This document shows, in pieces, positions 20,988-31,060 of a stretch of DNA of 64,000 bases (the first letter of the stretch is position 1; the number at the start of each line of letters is the position of its first letter). The notes beneath the pieces are model-generated. The model was not told the DNA's origin, did no database searches, and was given only the letters and a program-made list of their open reading frames with translations. Made by a program: the position numbers and the translations under genes. Source of the DNA: Sporisorium sorghi (taxonomy: Eukaryota; Basidiomycota; Ustilaginomycetes; Ustilaginales; Ustilaginaceae); contig JALCCG010000054.1 of NCBI GenBank assembly GCA_023212695.1, positions 34,661 through 98,660 of the forward strand, in the 5' to 3' direction.

Positions 20988-23900
20988 TCAAAAGTGTGAA
21001 ATGCCTTCCGACTCCATCTTGCCAATCCGCTTAGACTGCTTGTTGCCAAACTGGCGCTTTATCTTGGCCACGCCATCTTCGGCGTTGGTCTTCATCCACG
21101 TCAGCGTTCGGAAACCTTTGATCTGAGCAGCGCCTCGTTGGTTTCGATGCAGGGCTCGCGCTCGTGCACGTCGGCCTTCGGGGCTGTCCGAGTCGCCCTC
21201 CTCTTCCGCCAGGCGGTCCAGCTCGGTTTCGGTCAGTGACATGGCGTAGAGCGAGTCGTCGTCGCCGCCGCCGCCGCCTTCACCGCTGTGCCCATCTTCG
21301 CCCATCTGACCGGGCTCCTCGCTGACAAAGCCCTTTGCTGAAGCATGTGATCCAGTGCGACTGTGCGTTCCCGGCCGAGCGCTTGTAGCGTTGCTCGAAC
21401 GCCATCGCTCCGTCGCCAGTGATCGAGGTCGCGCTCGCTCCCCCGCGTCCAGCAGCGTCATGTACGTATCAAACGCGAATCGCATCTCCGAGTCGCCCGC
21501 AGTGCAAGAGCGGTGCTCCGGCGCGATTCCCCGGTGGAAGATCATATCAATCTCCACCCAACCCACGGTACGCAGCTTGGCAGCGCTCACCGCCTCGTCC
21601 GAGATGGTGGCAGCGCCCGTGCGGCACAGCCCTTCCAGCACCGGCAACAGCTTGGCCTTGACAGAACCCTCGTCGTCCTTTTGGAGCAGCTCCGGATCGC
21701 TCGTAGCGCGCAGCACGTCCTGCTCCGTCTTGTCCCACTCCGACGAATCAAACAGACGCAGCCGACGTTGGATGCGCGCCTCGTCCGATACGCGGTTGAG
21801 CGGCAAAAACGCCCATGCATGGTGATGCGTGCGTCCAGGCATGCGTGAGTCGGTGCGCAAACTCAGATAAAGCGAGTTGGGATAGCGTTGACGAACCGGC
21901 AGACGGATCGGCTCCTTGAGCGGCCATTCGTAGCTCACCGTAGCCTCGCTGCCCATGCCGGACTCGTAGTCATCCACGGGCTCCGTGTCGTCGGTGCTCG
22001 TCTTGCCGCCCACCGTCTCCAACAACAGGTGGCACGCCTTCTTGTCGAGCAGCATCTGCGGCACGCCCGTCACCTTGATGCTCGCCACTTCGACGATGCC
22101 CACGTTCCACCCACGCAGAGGACGCGGGACCGAAAGCTCGACGCTGCGGAAAAGCAGCGTGATCCGGATCTTGCCGTAACCGAGACCGCCTGTGAGCGTG
22201 TACCACCCCGTGCTGTGGCTGCTCTCCGTCAGCACGTCGGCCAAGCGAAGCCCAACACAGCCCAAGATCGCATCGCTCTCGCGCATCCGTGCGTCGCGCA
22301 CCGTAAAGTCCATCCTCGCCGTGGTCCAGTCACCAATGAAGCGTTCGCTACCTGCGTTGATGTACGGTCGCGGATTGAGCGTCTTTGTCCTCGTGCGGAA
22401 GATGGCCTCGTCGTTGAGAAACACCTGCACGTACGACGATGGAAGCTTGCCACCCGCCGCGCCTTCCGCATGGCTCTCGTCAGTAGGGGCAGGCCCGTTC
22501 CTCGACTTTTGCGACAGTCGCTTCGAGGCGCCTCCAAGCGATTTTTGCGTCGAAGGCACTTCGAGACCAGTGATCGAGTGGATGTGGAAAGCGAGGATAC
22601 CCGAGGGCAGCTCTGCCGTAGGCGGATGCACCGTCGCCTGTTTGGCTCCTTCAATCATGGTCGCAAGCTTCTGAATGCGTTCCTTGCGTATCTTTCTCTT
22701 ACGCAGCACTTCGTCGTCCATCGGAAGGCTGAGGCCGTGGACAAGCTTGTCAAAACCAGTCATGTAGGCGCGCAAATCCGGGTTGACATCCGACTCGGAC
22801 GACGACTGATCCGCGTTTGGAAGCGGAGGTAGCACCTTGTCGTCGTTCGTGTTGCCCTTGCCGTCAACGGGGGATACGAGATCGATGGACGCGCTGTCGT
22901 CGTGAGCTGAGCTGGTGACGCTATTGAGCAGCTTGCGTCGCGATGGAGTATGCCCTGTGCCCGGAGAGTGAGCAAGTCCGAAGAAGCCCACGCTATACTT
23001 GAGTGTGCCTTGCACGGCGGCGCCTTTTCGCATGGGCAGCAGCTTGTCTGTACGTGTCTCGAGCAGGTTGGTGCTTCTGGACTCGGTGCCCGGGTGGAAC
23101 TTTCGGATGAGTCGATGCAGCGAGATCTCGACTTTGCCCAGAGGATCATCCGCCGAGAAGCGGTCGGCATCGAACACGGTGAATCGCAAACGGTCGTGAT
23201 CGCGCACCTCGTCTGGAGATACGAGCAAGAAGCCTGTCTCTTGCCACACGGCGTCGCGCCTCTTTCGAACGATGCGAGACGTAAACAGTGGCTTGCCAGC
23301 TCGAGCGAAGGAAGCTTGCACAAAGGGATCGCTCTGGCCATTGGAATCGGCGGCAGCCAGATCGTCGGCCTGGTGGATGACGAAGCAGATGACGCCGAGC
23401 GAGTACACGTTTTGCGGACCGTCTCCAGCACCGAGCAGAGCAGCTACGTCGACTGTGTACGACAACGGAGCGATAAATCCCTTGATGACATCCTCCACAG
23501 CATGCAACACATACGAGGACATGAGGGGCAGATTCATGGCGTCAACGACCATCTTCTTGCCCAAGGGCTTGGCCGAGATCTCGAGCTTGGGCGCATCGAC
23601 AAAGCAGACGGCTGCATGCTTCACGAAAGGAGCAACGGGTGTCATTTGGAGACGGACACGTGCTTTGCCTTCAATGCCGATCATTTCGATCCAGACGGGG
23701 ATGTCGACCGCAGCGATCTTTTGAAGACCCACGCTGAGGTAGAGCAGCAAATGGATCCTCTCGGTTGGCACGTTGTTGAGCTGGTCAAAGTCTTCCTCCT
23801 CCCCGGCTTCGCCTGCTGCCACGGGCCCAGATGCATTGAGCGGGCCCGGATTGGTGTTGGTGGTGGACCGGAAAAGGCCCTTCTTGGTGGCTGCTCCTCG

Positions 23901-24962
23901 GTAAGCGAAAGTGACCTCGAGATTGACATAGTCGCCCACATCGACAAGGGCTTCATCCTCCTCTCTATCAATTTGATGAGGGACAGGAGCGTCGGCGGGG
24001 GACTTGCCGGCATCTTTGTGTGCCTGTACAACAGCTCCAAGGAGGAAAGCCTTGTCGTCGGAAGGAAGCACGCGGAAGCTCTTGACTCGGAGTGGGATGG
24101 AGCCTTGGTCCATGTCTTCCACTCGGACGTTGTGGACCACACCGGGGACCTGTGTCATGAGACTGTCCTCGAGAAGATCGATAAAGGGAGCAAAGTAGTC
24201 GGCATTGATGAGCGGCCAGGCGGTTGCGAGGGCCTTGTTGAGCCATTCGACCGACTCTTCGCCGGCGCCAGGCAAGGCACGGCGCCTTGCTACAGCCTCC
24301 ATTTCGAGCGCCCACTTTGCGTCGTCGCCGCGCTCTTTGAGCTTCCTGTAGAGGATGTGACCGCTGCAGCCAGCGACCAGCGTAGCAGCAATGATGCTGA
24401 ACCTCGCCAAAACGAGGGCCGCCACGACGGTGCCTCCAAAGAAAAGCATGGTCATGGGAATGGTATCTTTGAAGGCTGCCTGTGCATCGTAGTCGGTGGA
24501 ACCGGTGTCGGGCCGCGAAGCCTCGGATTCGTGTGCACCCAGCGTCATGCCGAGCGAAGTCTGGGCAAGCGCGGAGACGTCGCCCTGGACGGGTTGCTCC
24601 TTCTTGATGGACGATGCAGTGCTGATGGTGGAATCTCGCTTGTTTGAGATGGGACGGTCAGATGTGCCGGTGTTCCCACTTGAACGCGATGGACTCGCTT
24701 GGAGGTACGCGAGGTCGTTGCTTTCTGTGTTGGCGTTGTGCGAGCGAGGTGGGAGCGGTGGGACTGGTGGGATAGAATACTCTGATGCCGAAGAGAAGCG
24801 TTTAGAGCGGTGATCATCGAGCATCTCGGCATCATCGTCTTGGGCGGCGTGATTCTTCTTGCCGCTCTGAAGGCTTGGTTTGCGCAAACGCGAGCGGATC
24901 GAGCTGAAGCTGGGACGGCGGCTCGACAGGCTCTTGCGCGGGGAAGGTTCGGCGTCCGACAT
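20988..24962 (-). CDS. tricalbin/Mug190-like SMP and C2 domain protein, 1324 aa
   Basis: Architecture: a disordered basic N-terminus (1-165), a hydrophobic hairpin or membrane segment at 168-205 (TMLFFGGTVVAALVLARFS), an SMP lipid-transfer domain from about 236 to 480 (EWLNKALATAWPLINADYF at its start), a C2 domain from about 505 (SDPFVQASFA, RIVRKRRDAVWQE, VFDADRFSADDPLG), a second, less canonical C2 (SSYVQVFLNDEAIFRTRTKT), and a further beta-rich region. Tricalbins tether ER to plasma membrane and move lipids. Domain order and the Ser-rich linkers fit the fission yeast Mug190 branch best. The C-terminus is basic with an acidic low-complexity stretch (GGGGGDDDS). Single exon, ATG at 24962. 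Confidence 0.85.
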   Translation of the reverse strand: MSDAEPSPRKSLSSRRPSFSSIRSRLRKPSLQSGKKNHAAQDDDAEMLDDHRSKRFSSASEYSIPPVPPLPPRSHNANTESNDLAYLQASPSRSSGNTGTSDRPISNKRDSTISTASSIKKEQPVQGDVSALAQTSLGMTLGAHESEASRPDTGSTDYDAQAAFKDTIPMTMLFFGGTVVAALVLARFSIIAATLVAGCSGHILYRKLKERGDDAKWALEMEAVARRRALPGAGEESVEWLNKALATAWPLINADYFAPFIDLLEDSLMTQVPGVVHNVRVEDMDQGSIPLRVKSFRVLPSDDKAFLLGAVVQAHKDAGKSPADAPVPHQIDREEDEALVDVGDYVNLEVTFAYRGAATKKGLFRSTTNTNPGPLNASGPVAAGEAGEEEDFDQLNNVPTERIHLLLYLSVGLQKIAAVDIPVWIEMIGIEGKARVRLQMTPVAPFVKHAAVCFVDAPKLEISAKPLGKKMVVDAMNLPLMSSYVLHAVEDVIKGFIAPLSYTVDVAALLGAGDGPQNVYSLGVICFVIHQADDLAAADSNGQSDPFVQASFARAGKPLFTSRIVRKRRDAVWQETGFLLVSPDEVRDHDRLRFTVFDADRFSADDPLGKVEISLHRLIRKFHPGTESRSTNLLETRTDKLLPMRKGAAVQGTLKYSVGFFGLAHSPGTGHTPSRRKLLNSVTSSAHDDSASIDLVSPVDGKGNTNDDKVLPPLPNADQSSSESDVNPDLRAYMTGFDKLVHGLSLPMDDEVLRKRKIRKERIQKLATMIEGAKQATVHPPTAELPSGILAFHIHSITGLEVPSTQKSLGGASKRLSQKSRNGPAPTDESHAEGAAGGKLPSSYVQVFLNDEAIFRTRTKTLNPRPYINAGSERFIGDWTTARMDFTVRDARMRESDAILGCVGLRLADVLTESSHSTGWYTLTGGLGYGKIRITLLFRSVELSVPRPLRGWNVGIVEVASIKVTGVPQMLLDKKACHLLLETVGGKTSTDDTEPVDDYESGMGSEATVSYEWPLKEPIRLPVRQRYPNSLYLSLRTDSRMPGRTHHHAWAFLPLNRVSDEARIQRRLRLFDSSEWDKTEQDVLRATSDPELLQKDDEGSVKAKLLPVLEGLCRTGAATISDEAVSAAKLRTVGWVEIDMIFHRGIAPEHRSCTAGDSEMRFAFDTYMTLLDAGERARPRSLATERWRSSNATSARPGTHSRTGSHASAKGFVSEEPGQMGEDGHSGEGGGGGDDDSLYAMSLTETELDRLAEEEGDSDSPEGRRARARALHRNQRGAAQIKGFRTLTWMKTNAEDGVAKIKRQFGNKQSKRIGKMESEGISHF

Positions 24963-25765
24963 GGCTGTGCGGGACTACTGCCGCTACGAACGGCTGCGGT
25001 GTGGGCTGTTATCGACAGGAGGAGGCTTTCCTAACTGCTGCTTGACACGATGTCTAACAAGAGAGTCGTGGAGAGATCGTCGAGGTCAAGACGGAAGATG
25101 TCTTGGAGTCTCTGAAAGCAATCGTCCCTCAGCGATGCTGCGTCGAATGCCCTGTCGAAAAGTGGCTTGGCGTTGGATGTGGTTGTCACTACTGGCTCGA
25201 GGCTTCGGCTGAGCAAGCACTTTCTGCCATGACTTTTTTTGGCTAGCCAGTCGAGACCCTTGACACAGCCTTGTCACATTTGGTTCAGAAAACACTTTCT
25301 CCCCATGGAAGCAAGCAGCCTCCGTTCGCTTCGCCATTTTGATGCGATGCACTCCTCCCGCATGCACGCTGTCACAGTCTGGCATGCCGAACTTTGCGCC
25401 TCGGCTGTGCCGCTCGCAACCTTTCGTGTCTTCGGACCTTCCGACCGGCGTATCGGCTCGACCTTTTTTCTGTGTGTTCTTCTCTGAATTCCTACGGCAA
25501 AATGACGTTGATTTTCGCACCGAGTGCAGCGGTAAAAGGCAAGAGCGCACAGGCCATGGCTCACAGAGAGAGAGAGAGAGAGCCAAGAAGCTTCCGGTCA
25601 TCTTCTTTTGGTACAGCCACTGCCAAGCTTTTCTTAGCTTTGCTTGTCAAACGATCATGCTGGCTAGCTGTTGTCAATACGGCGATAAAGCTGGCATGAA
25701 TGCAATTGGAAATGGCTCCTTGCCATGGCAGGACAACAAGAGAGACTAAAACAACAAGGGCGACG
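24963..25765. other. intergenic, no gene seen
   Basis: Upstream of the SMP-C2 gene and downstream of the nucleoporin gene. Contains a GA run at about 25565-25582. Confidence 0.55.
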
Positions 25766-28423
25766 CTACGATTCAATCGCCTTTTCAAACACGTCGCCGC
25801 CTTGATTGAGCAGCAGCAATGACGCTTCGCGCACACGCAGCAGATAGTCCTGCAACAGATTGGGCGCGTTGCTGCGGATGAACTCGAGGTAGAGCTTGTG
25901 ACGCTCGTCGGCCACGATCTCGGACAGCCGCAGCGCCATGTTGAGGTTGGAGGGAACCGCGCTCGCTGACTCGACCAGCATGTCGTGCAGCCGGAACACG
26001 ATTTCGGGGATGTAGGTCTGTCGGATGTCGAACAGCTCGCGTGCTCGTCGTTCTGTTTCCAGTCCACCGCCCGCTCCGGTCAGGGAGATCTTGAGCCAGT
26101 CACGTTCGAGCAGCACCAGGTCCAGATCGCGCGCTTGCTCCACCACCTGGCTCAGCGCCTTGACCCAGTTCATGCGTTCCAGCTTCGACATTCCGCCAGC
26201 ACGAGGCCCGCCAGCAGTAGCGGAAAGCTCAGCGGGACGAGTGGTCCAGAAATGCTTGTACGCCACGTGCGCCTCCAGAGCCGTAAAGAACGTGTCCCAT
26301 CCGGAGCGCTCGATGTTCTGGTCCATCGAGATGTCCAGACTGTCGACGCTCGACAGCACCTCGTTGGGCATGCGGTCGCGAAGTACCTTGGCGGCGTGCA
26401 GGCGGCCCGTCGACAAAAACAGTCGGGTGAGAGCATTCGACTGGATGATCGCATCGGCATACGTGGCTGGATCAAACGTCAGCCAGTCAATCGACCGCAC
26501 CAGCGCCTCCTCGGTGCCATCCAGGCGGACGTCGAATCGAACAGCGTCCAGCTTGCCGGGCCCGCCTCTTGTCTTGAATGCCCCACCAAAGCTCGAAGGC
26601 TCGTCAAAGTCGGACATGATGCCTGGGAACAGCTCGTCGAACACAATCTCGACCGTGCATCTGGCCACCGCGGCCAGGTCGAGGTTGTGCTGCTCGGCCT
26701 GACGCAGCGCGTGCGCCTTGGCATCGCGGCTGGCGTTGACGTCCATGGAGCGCAAAAAGTTGGCGTAGCTTCTCGTGGCCGATTGCGGTTCGAGCGAACT
26801 GGCGTACATGGCCACGAGATCGTTCTCGCCCGCCGCTTCCAACACCTGCACGTAGCACGACAGGATCGCGTTGCATGCAAAGTCCGGCAGCGAGATCGAC
26901 AGCAGGCGAAGGTACAGGATGAGATGCGCAAAGAAGCGCAGCAGTCTCGCGAACGTCGCAGGTTCCAGCGTGGCCTGCATGTCGCCGAGGTTGTCGGCAA
27001 ATCGGTTGAATAGTTCGGGCAGGTTGTTGGAGATGACGCTCCTTTGCACCAGGCGGTACGGGTTGTTGGCTTGAAGGTGGATGCTGTGCGATTGGGTCTG
27101 GCTGAGCTTGTCAAAGACGCCGTGCAGCGATCCCAGCTCGACTTCTCCTCTGGGTCCACTTGCGGCTTGGGTTGCAGCTGCGCCGCCCGAAGTTGCCGCC
27201 GTGGCAGCAGCAGACGATGTAGAGGAAACACCCTGCGAGAGCTTGACAGCACCATGCTCGCCTTCACCGAACAGCTCGACGTTGGCCTCTTGACTCCACC
27301 AGTTGTGCCTCTCGTCCAGCTTGAGATCGACCGCGGCTTCGAGCTTGGCGTTGACGTGCGCCCAGAGATACTCTTCCCAGCTCTGGCTGACATGAGCCAC
27401 GGACGGAAGGTCTCCTGCCAGGGATCCATACAATGCTCTTTCGAATTCGTCCAGATTCGGGTTGGCGGCAAGCTTTCTGCACGCCGACTTCCACAGGGAT
27501 CGATTGCGGTTGCCTACCACGCGGTCGACGTCTTGCAACTCGACGCTGACCGTTGGATCGTGGTACAGCATGGCGCCACGAAGCGTTGCAGCCCGCCAGC
27601 TCTGATCGGTCTGGTGGCATAGATCAAAGGCAGCATCCAAACGTCCTGCGCGTGCGTATTCGAAGAGCGTTCGCAGCAGCGCCTTTTCGTACGTGGCATC
27701 TTCCAGCTCGAGGCCGCCCTCGCCGCGGGAGACAGCATCGGGATCCAGATTCTTGACAGCCTTGCCACGGTTCTTGGGTGCAAAGCTGGAGCTAGCAGCC
27801 GACCCAAACGTCAACTTGCGGCCGTCGCTAGAGGCGGATGCACCACCTACACTAGCACGCTTCTCGGCGCGCACACGATTCTTGGTGAAAGCCAGGTAAC
27901 CTTTTCGTACTTCGACGACGTGTTTTGGGGAAAGCGTCTCTTGCAGCCATTCGCGAATGATACGGAGCTCGTTGAGATGCTCGTTCTTCTCGAAAATGCT
28001 CTGTATCGCTGCGAGAGGCGTCTCGTATGGTTGAAGCGCATCCTTATCGTTCTCCTCTGATGCAGAGTGTGACTTGCGCTCGATTCGGTGGAGCCTCTCG
28101 GAGGTGAGCATGTGCACAAGTCTCCATGTGTTTTGTTCGAGCTCCCATGCTGCCCTGTCGCCATCCTCGAGGTCTTGTGCTGAACGACGAGCGACGTAGC
28201 CTGCGTCGTCGAGCGCTTCCTCGCCTAGTCCTGAACATACATCTGCAAAGAGCAGAGCCGTGCCGTTGTCCGGATCAATCCTCGCCGCTGGATCAAGATC
28301 TTTGCATGCCTGCAGGACTCGAGCGAATGCGTTGAAGCTCGATTCGCTGGCGCGTGCCGCAGCTGCCTGACCCGAGGCGGAAGTCGAGGCAGCGCCTTGA
28401 GCAGACTGCGTTGCCACAGCCAT
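25766..28423 (-). CDS. NUP84: nucleoporin Nup84/Nup107, 885 aa
   Basis: This is a scaffold subunit of the Y-shaped (Nup84/Nup107-160) complex of the nuclear pore. The protein is almost all helical, with the family's recognisable blocks: RIIREWLQETL, YEKALLRTLFEYARAGRLDAAFDLCHQTDQSWRAA (split here by position, about residues 280-315), WEEYLWAHVNAKLE, LFNRFADNLGDM and LRFFAHLILYLR. Length (885) is within the fungal to animal range (726-925). The frame is open upstream to a TTG at 28504, but the ATG at 28423 is the first Met codon and is followed by Ala/Ser/Gln-rich sequence. Single exon, divergent from TFIIB. Confidence 0.88.
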   Translation of the reverse strand: MAVATQSAQGAASTSASGQAAAARASESSFNAFARVLQACKDLDPAARIDPDNGTALLFADVCSGLGEEALDDAGYVARRSAQDLEDGDRAAWELEQNTWRLVHMLTSERLHRIERKSHSASEENDKDALQPYETPLAAIQSIFEKNEHLNELRIIREWLQETLSPKHVVEVRKGYLAFTKNRVRAEKRASVGGASASSDGRKLTFGSAASSSFAPKNRGKAVKNLDPDAVSRGEGGLELEDATYEKALLRTLFEYARAGRLDAAFDLCHQTDQSWRAATLRGAMLYHDPTVSVELQDVDRVVGNRNRSLWKSACRKLAANPNLDEFERALYGSLAGDLPSVAHVSQSWEEYLWAHVNAKLEAAVDLKLDERHNWWSQEANVELFGEGEHGAVKLSQGVSSTSSAAATAATSGGAAATQAASGPRGEVELGSLHGVFDKLSQTQSHSIHLQANNPYRLVQRSVISNNLPELFNRFADNLGDMQATLEPATFARLLRFFAHLILYLRLLSISLPDFACNAILSCYVQVLEAAGENDLVAMYASSLEPQSATRSYANFLRSMDVNASRDAKAHALRQAEQHNLDLAAVARCTVEIVFDELFPGIMSDFDEPSSFGGAFKTRGGPGKLDAVRFDVRLDGTEEALVRSIDWLTFDPATYADAIIQSNALTRLFLSTGRLHAAKVLRDRMPNEVLSSVDSLDISMDQNIERSGWDTFFTALEAHVAYKHFWTTRPAELSATAGGPRAGGMSKLERMNWVKALSQVVEQARDLDLVLLERDWLKISLTGAGGGLETERRARELFDIRQTYIPEIVFRLHDMLVESASAVPSNLNMALRLSEIVADERHKLYLEFIRSNAPNLLQDYLLRVREASLLLLNQGGDVFEKAIES

Positions 28424-28975
28424 GACTGAGTGCGAGATGGGCCGAGTCGAAGCAAGTGGATGGCGAGTAGTCGAGTGGTGAGAGGCGAAAGACCATCCAC
28501 CCAAAAAAAGGCCAAGTGTTGATCAGAAGTCGCGAACAATGTCTTCCGCATTCCGAGCTCTGTGCGCTTCTCAAAAAGACGCGTTTCTCGCACGACATAA
28601 TTCACGAAAGGGCTGAGCCAAGTCTAAAATCCGATGATAATGACACCCGCATCCAAGCTTTCGTTGTTTGGATCTTCGCCTCTCGCCACCATCATCTGCC
28701 TAACCCTTGCAGACGGCACCCGCCCGCTGGTACGGTTCATTTGCATCAATTCGATCGAGTCTGAAGTTCGTCGCCACGAGACGTTTGCCTCGCCGAATCT
28801 CGGTCAGATCTCTTTGACTTGAATTACGACGAGCCATCGAGTCGCTCGCTCTTTGCTGTCGTCTCATCTTCGCAAGAACGGCCTTCAATCAGCAGGGTGT
28901 CGCCAAAGGAAGGCATTTGAATACACTACTCAGCCGTAATACATTGAGGCTTGTCGTTGCTTTGCATCAGCAATC
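28424..28975. promoter_or_regulatory. divergent promoter region of NUP84 and TFIIB
   Basis: 552 nt between two head-to-head housekeeping genes. No specific element recognised. Confidence 0.45.
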
Positions 28976-30310
28976 ATGACCGCCGACATTGCTCGATCGT
29001 CCCAGGTTAGCATCACGCGTTCATTTCTCCTGCCACTGCCTGCGTCGACACCTTCCACAGCTGTTGAAAAGTCGTCTAGCAGACGCAGTCAGTGCGGCCC
29101 GTGTGTGGCAACGCAAGGCCCTGACGTGCAATTGCGGAACAACGTCCATGCTAACACTGATTCGCTTGCCTTCTCTCGCCGTGTTCTTTCGCCACCCATG
29201 TCTTCATCACAGAATGCTTTTGCTCAGCCTTTTGCACTGAGCGCTAGGTACGCCGCCGACCGTGGCGATGCTCCCAAGGGCGAGGACGATTTCGTGCCGG
29301 ACCTCAACGTCCGTCTTATCTGCCGTGACTGCAAGACGGATCCGCCCAACCTGGCCGAAGAGTTCGAGTCGGGCGATCTGGTGTGCGCCGATTGCGGACT
29401 TGTCGTTGGCGAGAACATCATCGACACGCGCTCGGAATGGCGTACGTTTGCCAACGAGGACGGTGACGATCCCTCGCGTGTCGGTGCAGCGAGCAACCCG
29501 CTGCTAGACGGTATCAACGAGCAGCTCGAGTCGCGCATCGGATACAGGGATGGCGGCAGCGGTGCTTCGAGGGATCTGCAAAGGACTATGAACCGTGCCA
29601 CAGGTACAAGGGACCGTCACATGCTGGATGCGTTTGAAGACATCCAGCGCAAGTGCGACTCGATCCATCTGCCGAGGACCGTGTCGGACGTGGCCAAGCA
29701 GGCGTATCGACGAGTGGAAGAGGAAAAAATTCTTCGTGGAAAGAAGCCGGACGCCATCATCGCCGCAGCCATCTATGTGGCCTGCAAGATGAACCACGTA
29801 CCGCGAACGTTCCCCGAGATCTGCTCGCTCACGAGCGTGTCCAAGAAACACATTGGCCAATGCTTCAAAGAGATGCAACAGGCATTCGGACTCAATGCTA
29901 CGGGCACGGGATCGGTGGATGGATCGAGGGCAAGTGCGAACAACAGCGGCACCTCGACGCCCATCGGTATCGGTCCGACAGGCGCTGCCGACCTGGTGGG
30001 TCGATACTGCAACCACCTGGGTCTCGAGATGCGCATCACGCGATCCACCGAGGACATTACCGCACGCGTCCGCGAGCTGGGTATCCTGGCCGGCCGCAGT
30101 CCCATCACGATCGCCGCTGCCTGCATCTACTTCTCCACGCTACTGTGGGGCGTCGATAAGGGTGCCAAGCGCATCAGCCAGGCAGCGGGCGTGAGCGACG
30201 TGACGATCAAAAACTCGTTCAAGGAGCTGCTCAAGCACAAGGAGAAGATCGCCACGCCCGAGATCCTGTCCAAGAGCCCTCAGATGGATCTCTCGCGTCT
30301 GGATGCTTGA
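28976..30310 (+). CDS. SUA7: transcription initiation factor TFIIB
   Basis: TFIIB bridges promoter-bound TBP and RNA polymerase II. Seen: the zinc ribbon (LICRDCKTDP and LVCADCGLVVGE, CX2C twice), the B-reader/linker (EWRTFANEDGDDPSRVG), and two cyclin folds (IIAAAIYVACKMNHVPRTF and ITIAAACIYFSTLLWGV, with QAAGVSDVTIKNSFKEL). The unspliced frame gives 444 aa. A likely intron at 29006-29212 (GTTAGC donor, CTAAC branch at about 29151, CACAG acceptor, 207 nt, in frame) would give 375 aa starting MTADIARSSQ-NAFAQPF. A third option is initiation at the ATG at 29198. The region 29006-29197 has poorer coding character than the rest, so I prefer the spliced model. Confidence 0.93.
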   Translation: MTADIARSSQVSITRSFLLPLPASTPSTAVEKSSSRRSQCGPCVATQGPDVQLRNNVHANTDSLAFSRRVLSPPMSSSQNAFAQPFALSARYAADRGDAPKGEDDFVPDLNVRLICRDCKTDPPNLAEEFESGDLVCADCGLVVGENIIDTRSEWRTFANEDGDDPSRVGAASNPLLDGINEQLESRIGYRDGGSGASRDLQRTMNRATGTRDRHMLDAFEDIQRKCDSIHLPRTVSDVAKQAYRRVEEEKILRGKKPDAIIAAAIYVACKMNHVPRTFPEICSLTSVSKKHIGQCFKEMQQAFGLNATGTGSVDGSRASANNSGTSTPIGIGPTGAADLVGRYCNHLGLEMRITRSTEDITARVRELGILAGRSPITIAAACIYFSTLLWGVDKGAKRISQAAGVSDVTIKNSFKELLKHKEKIATPEILSKSPQMDLSRLDA

Positions 30311-31060
30311 GGTGTAGCAATGGCATCTCTTGTTGTTGCCCACAGCTTTGCTTATCTGTCAAATCTGCTCGGAAATCACTAGAGAGAGAGAGCGAATGCT
30401 GTGCTTTCTTTTTTGGAAAGGAATGTCAATGCCATTGATCCTCGAAGCTGTCAATGTCGGCTTGAAAGATATTGTGGGTGAAAGCTGGAGCGACGACGGC
30501 GACGACGGCGAAGAGAATCGACTGCTTCTCAGGAACAACTCCATGGAGGTGGGTCTTCCAGTGTCGCGGGTGTGGTGTGTTCGAGCGGCCAAGACCACAG
30601 ACGTACTGCGCAGATCGAGGGCGAAAAATGACGCTTTCGACGCTTTCCGTCTCCAACGCGTCATCTTGCCTGATTCGCCAGAGGAAATTTTTAGGCGCGA
30701 GTCGAGAGAGTGTTGGGTTCAGCCTAACGCAGCCGAGGTGCATTTTTTTTTTTTTTTCTCCTTTTTGTTTGGCAGCGGCACCAGCGCGCTCTCTCTCATT
30801 TTGTGCTCTGTCACCGTCGCTGACTGGCTGGCTGACCGCGACCGGTCTGTGCTCCGCTTGCACACAGACAGCGCTCTCGCTCAACACACGCACCGACGAA
30901 ACAAACCGAGAAGTCGAGAGCCATTCACAGAGTTCCTTCCTTCCCAACCTCCATCATCTCAACAGCTTGTGGCGCATCATCTCTCCGACGGTCGCCTATC
31001 AAGCCATTTCCAAGTTCTCTGACGACCAATCAACAAGCACCACTCTCCCTCCTTCGTAAC
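30311..31060. promoter_or_regulatory. TFIIB 3' region and SVF1 promoter
   Basis: Contains T15 at 30743-30757 and a CT/CA-rich leader just before the SVF1 start. No gene seen. Confidence 0.45.

Noticed and set aside
22950..24647. 565-codon plus-strand open frame opposite the SMP-C2 gene
   Set aside because: Antisense shadow; the minus frame has SMP and C2 domains.
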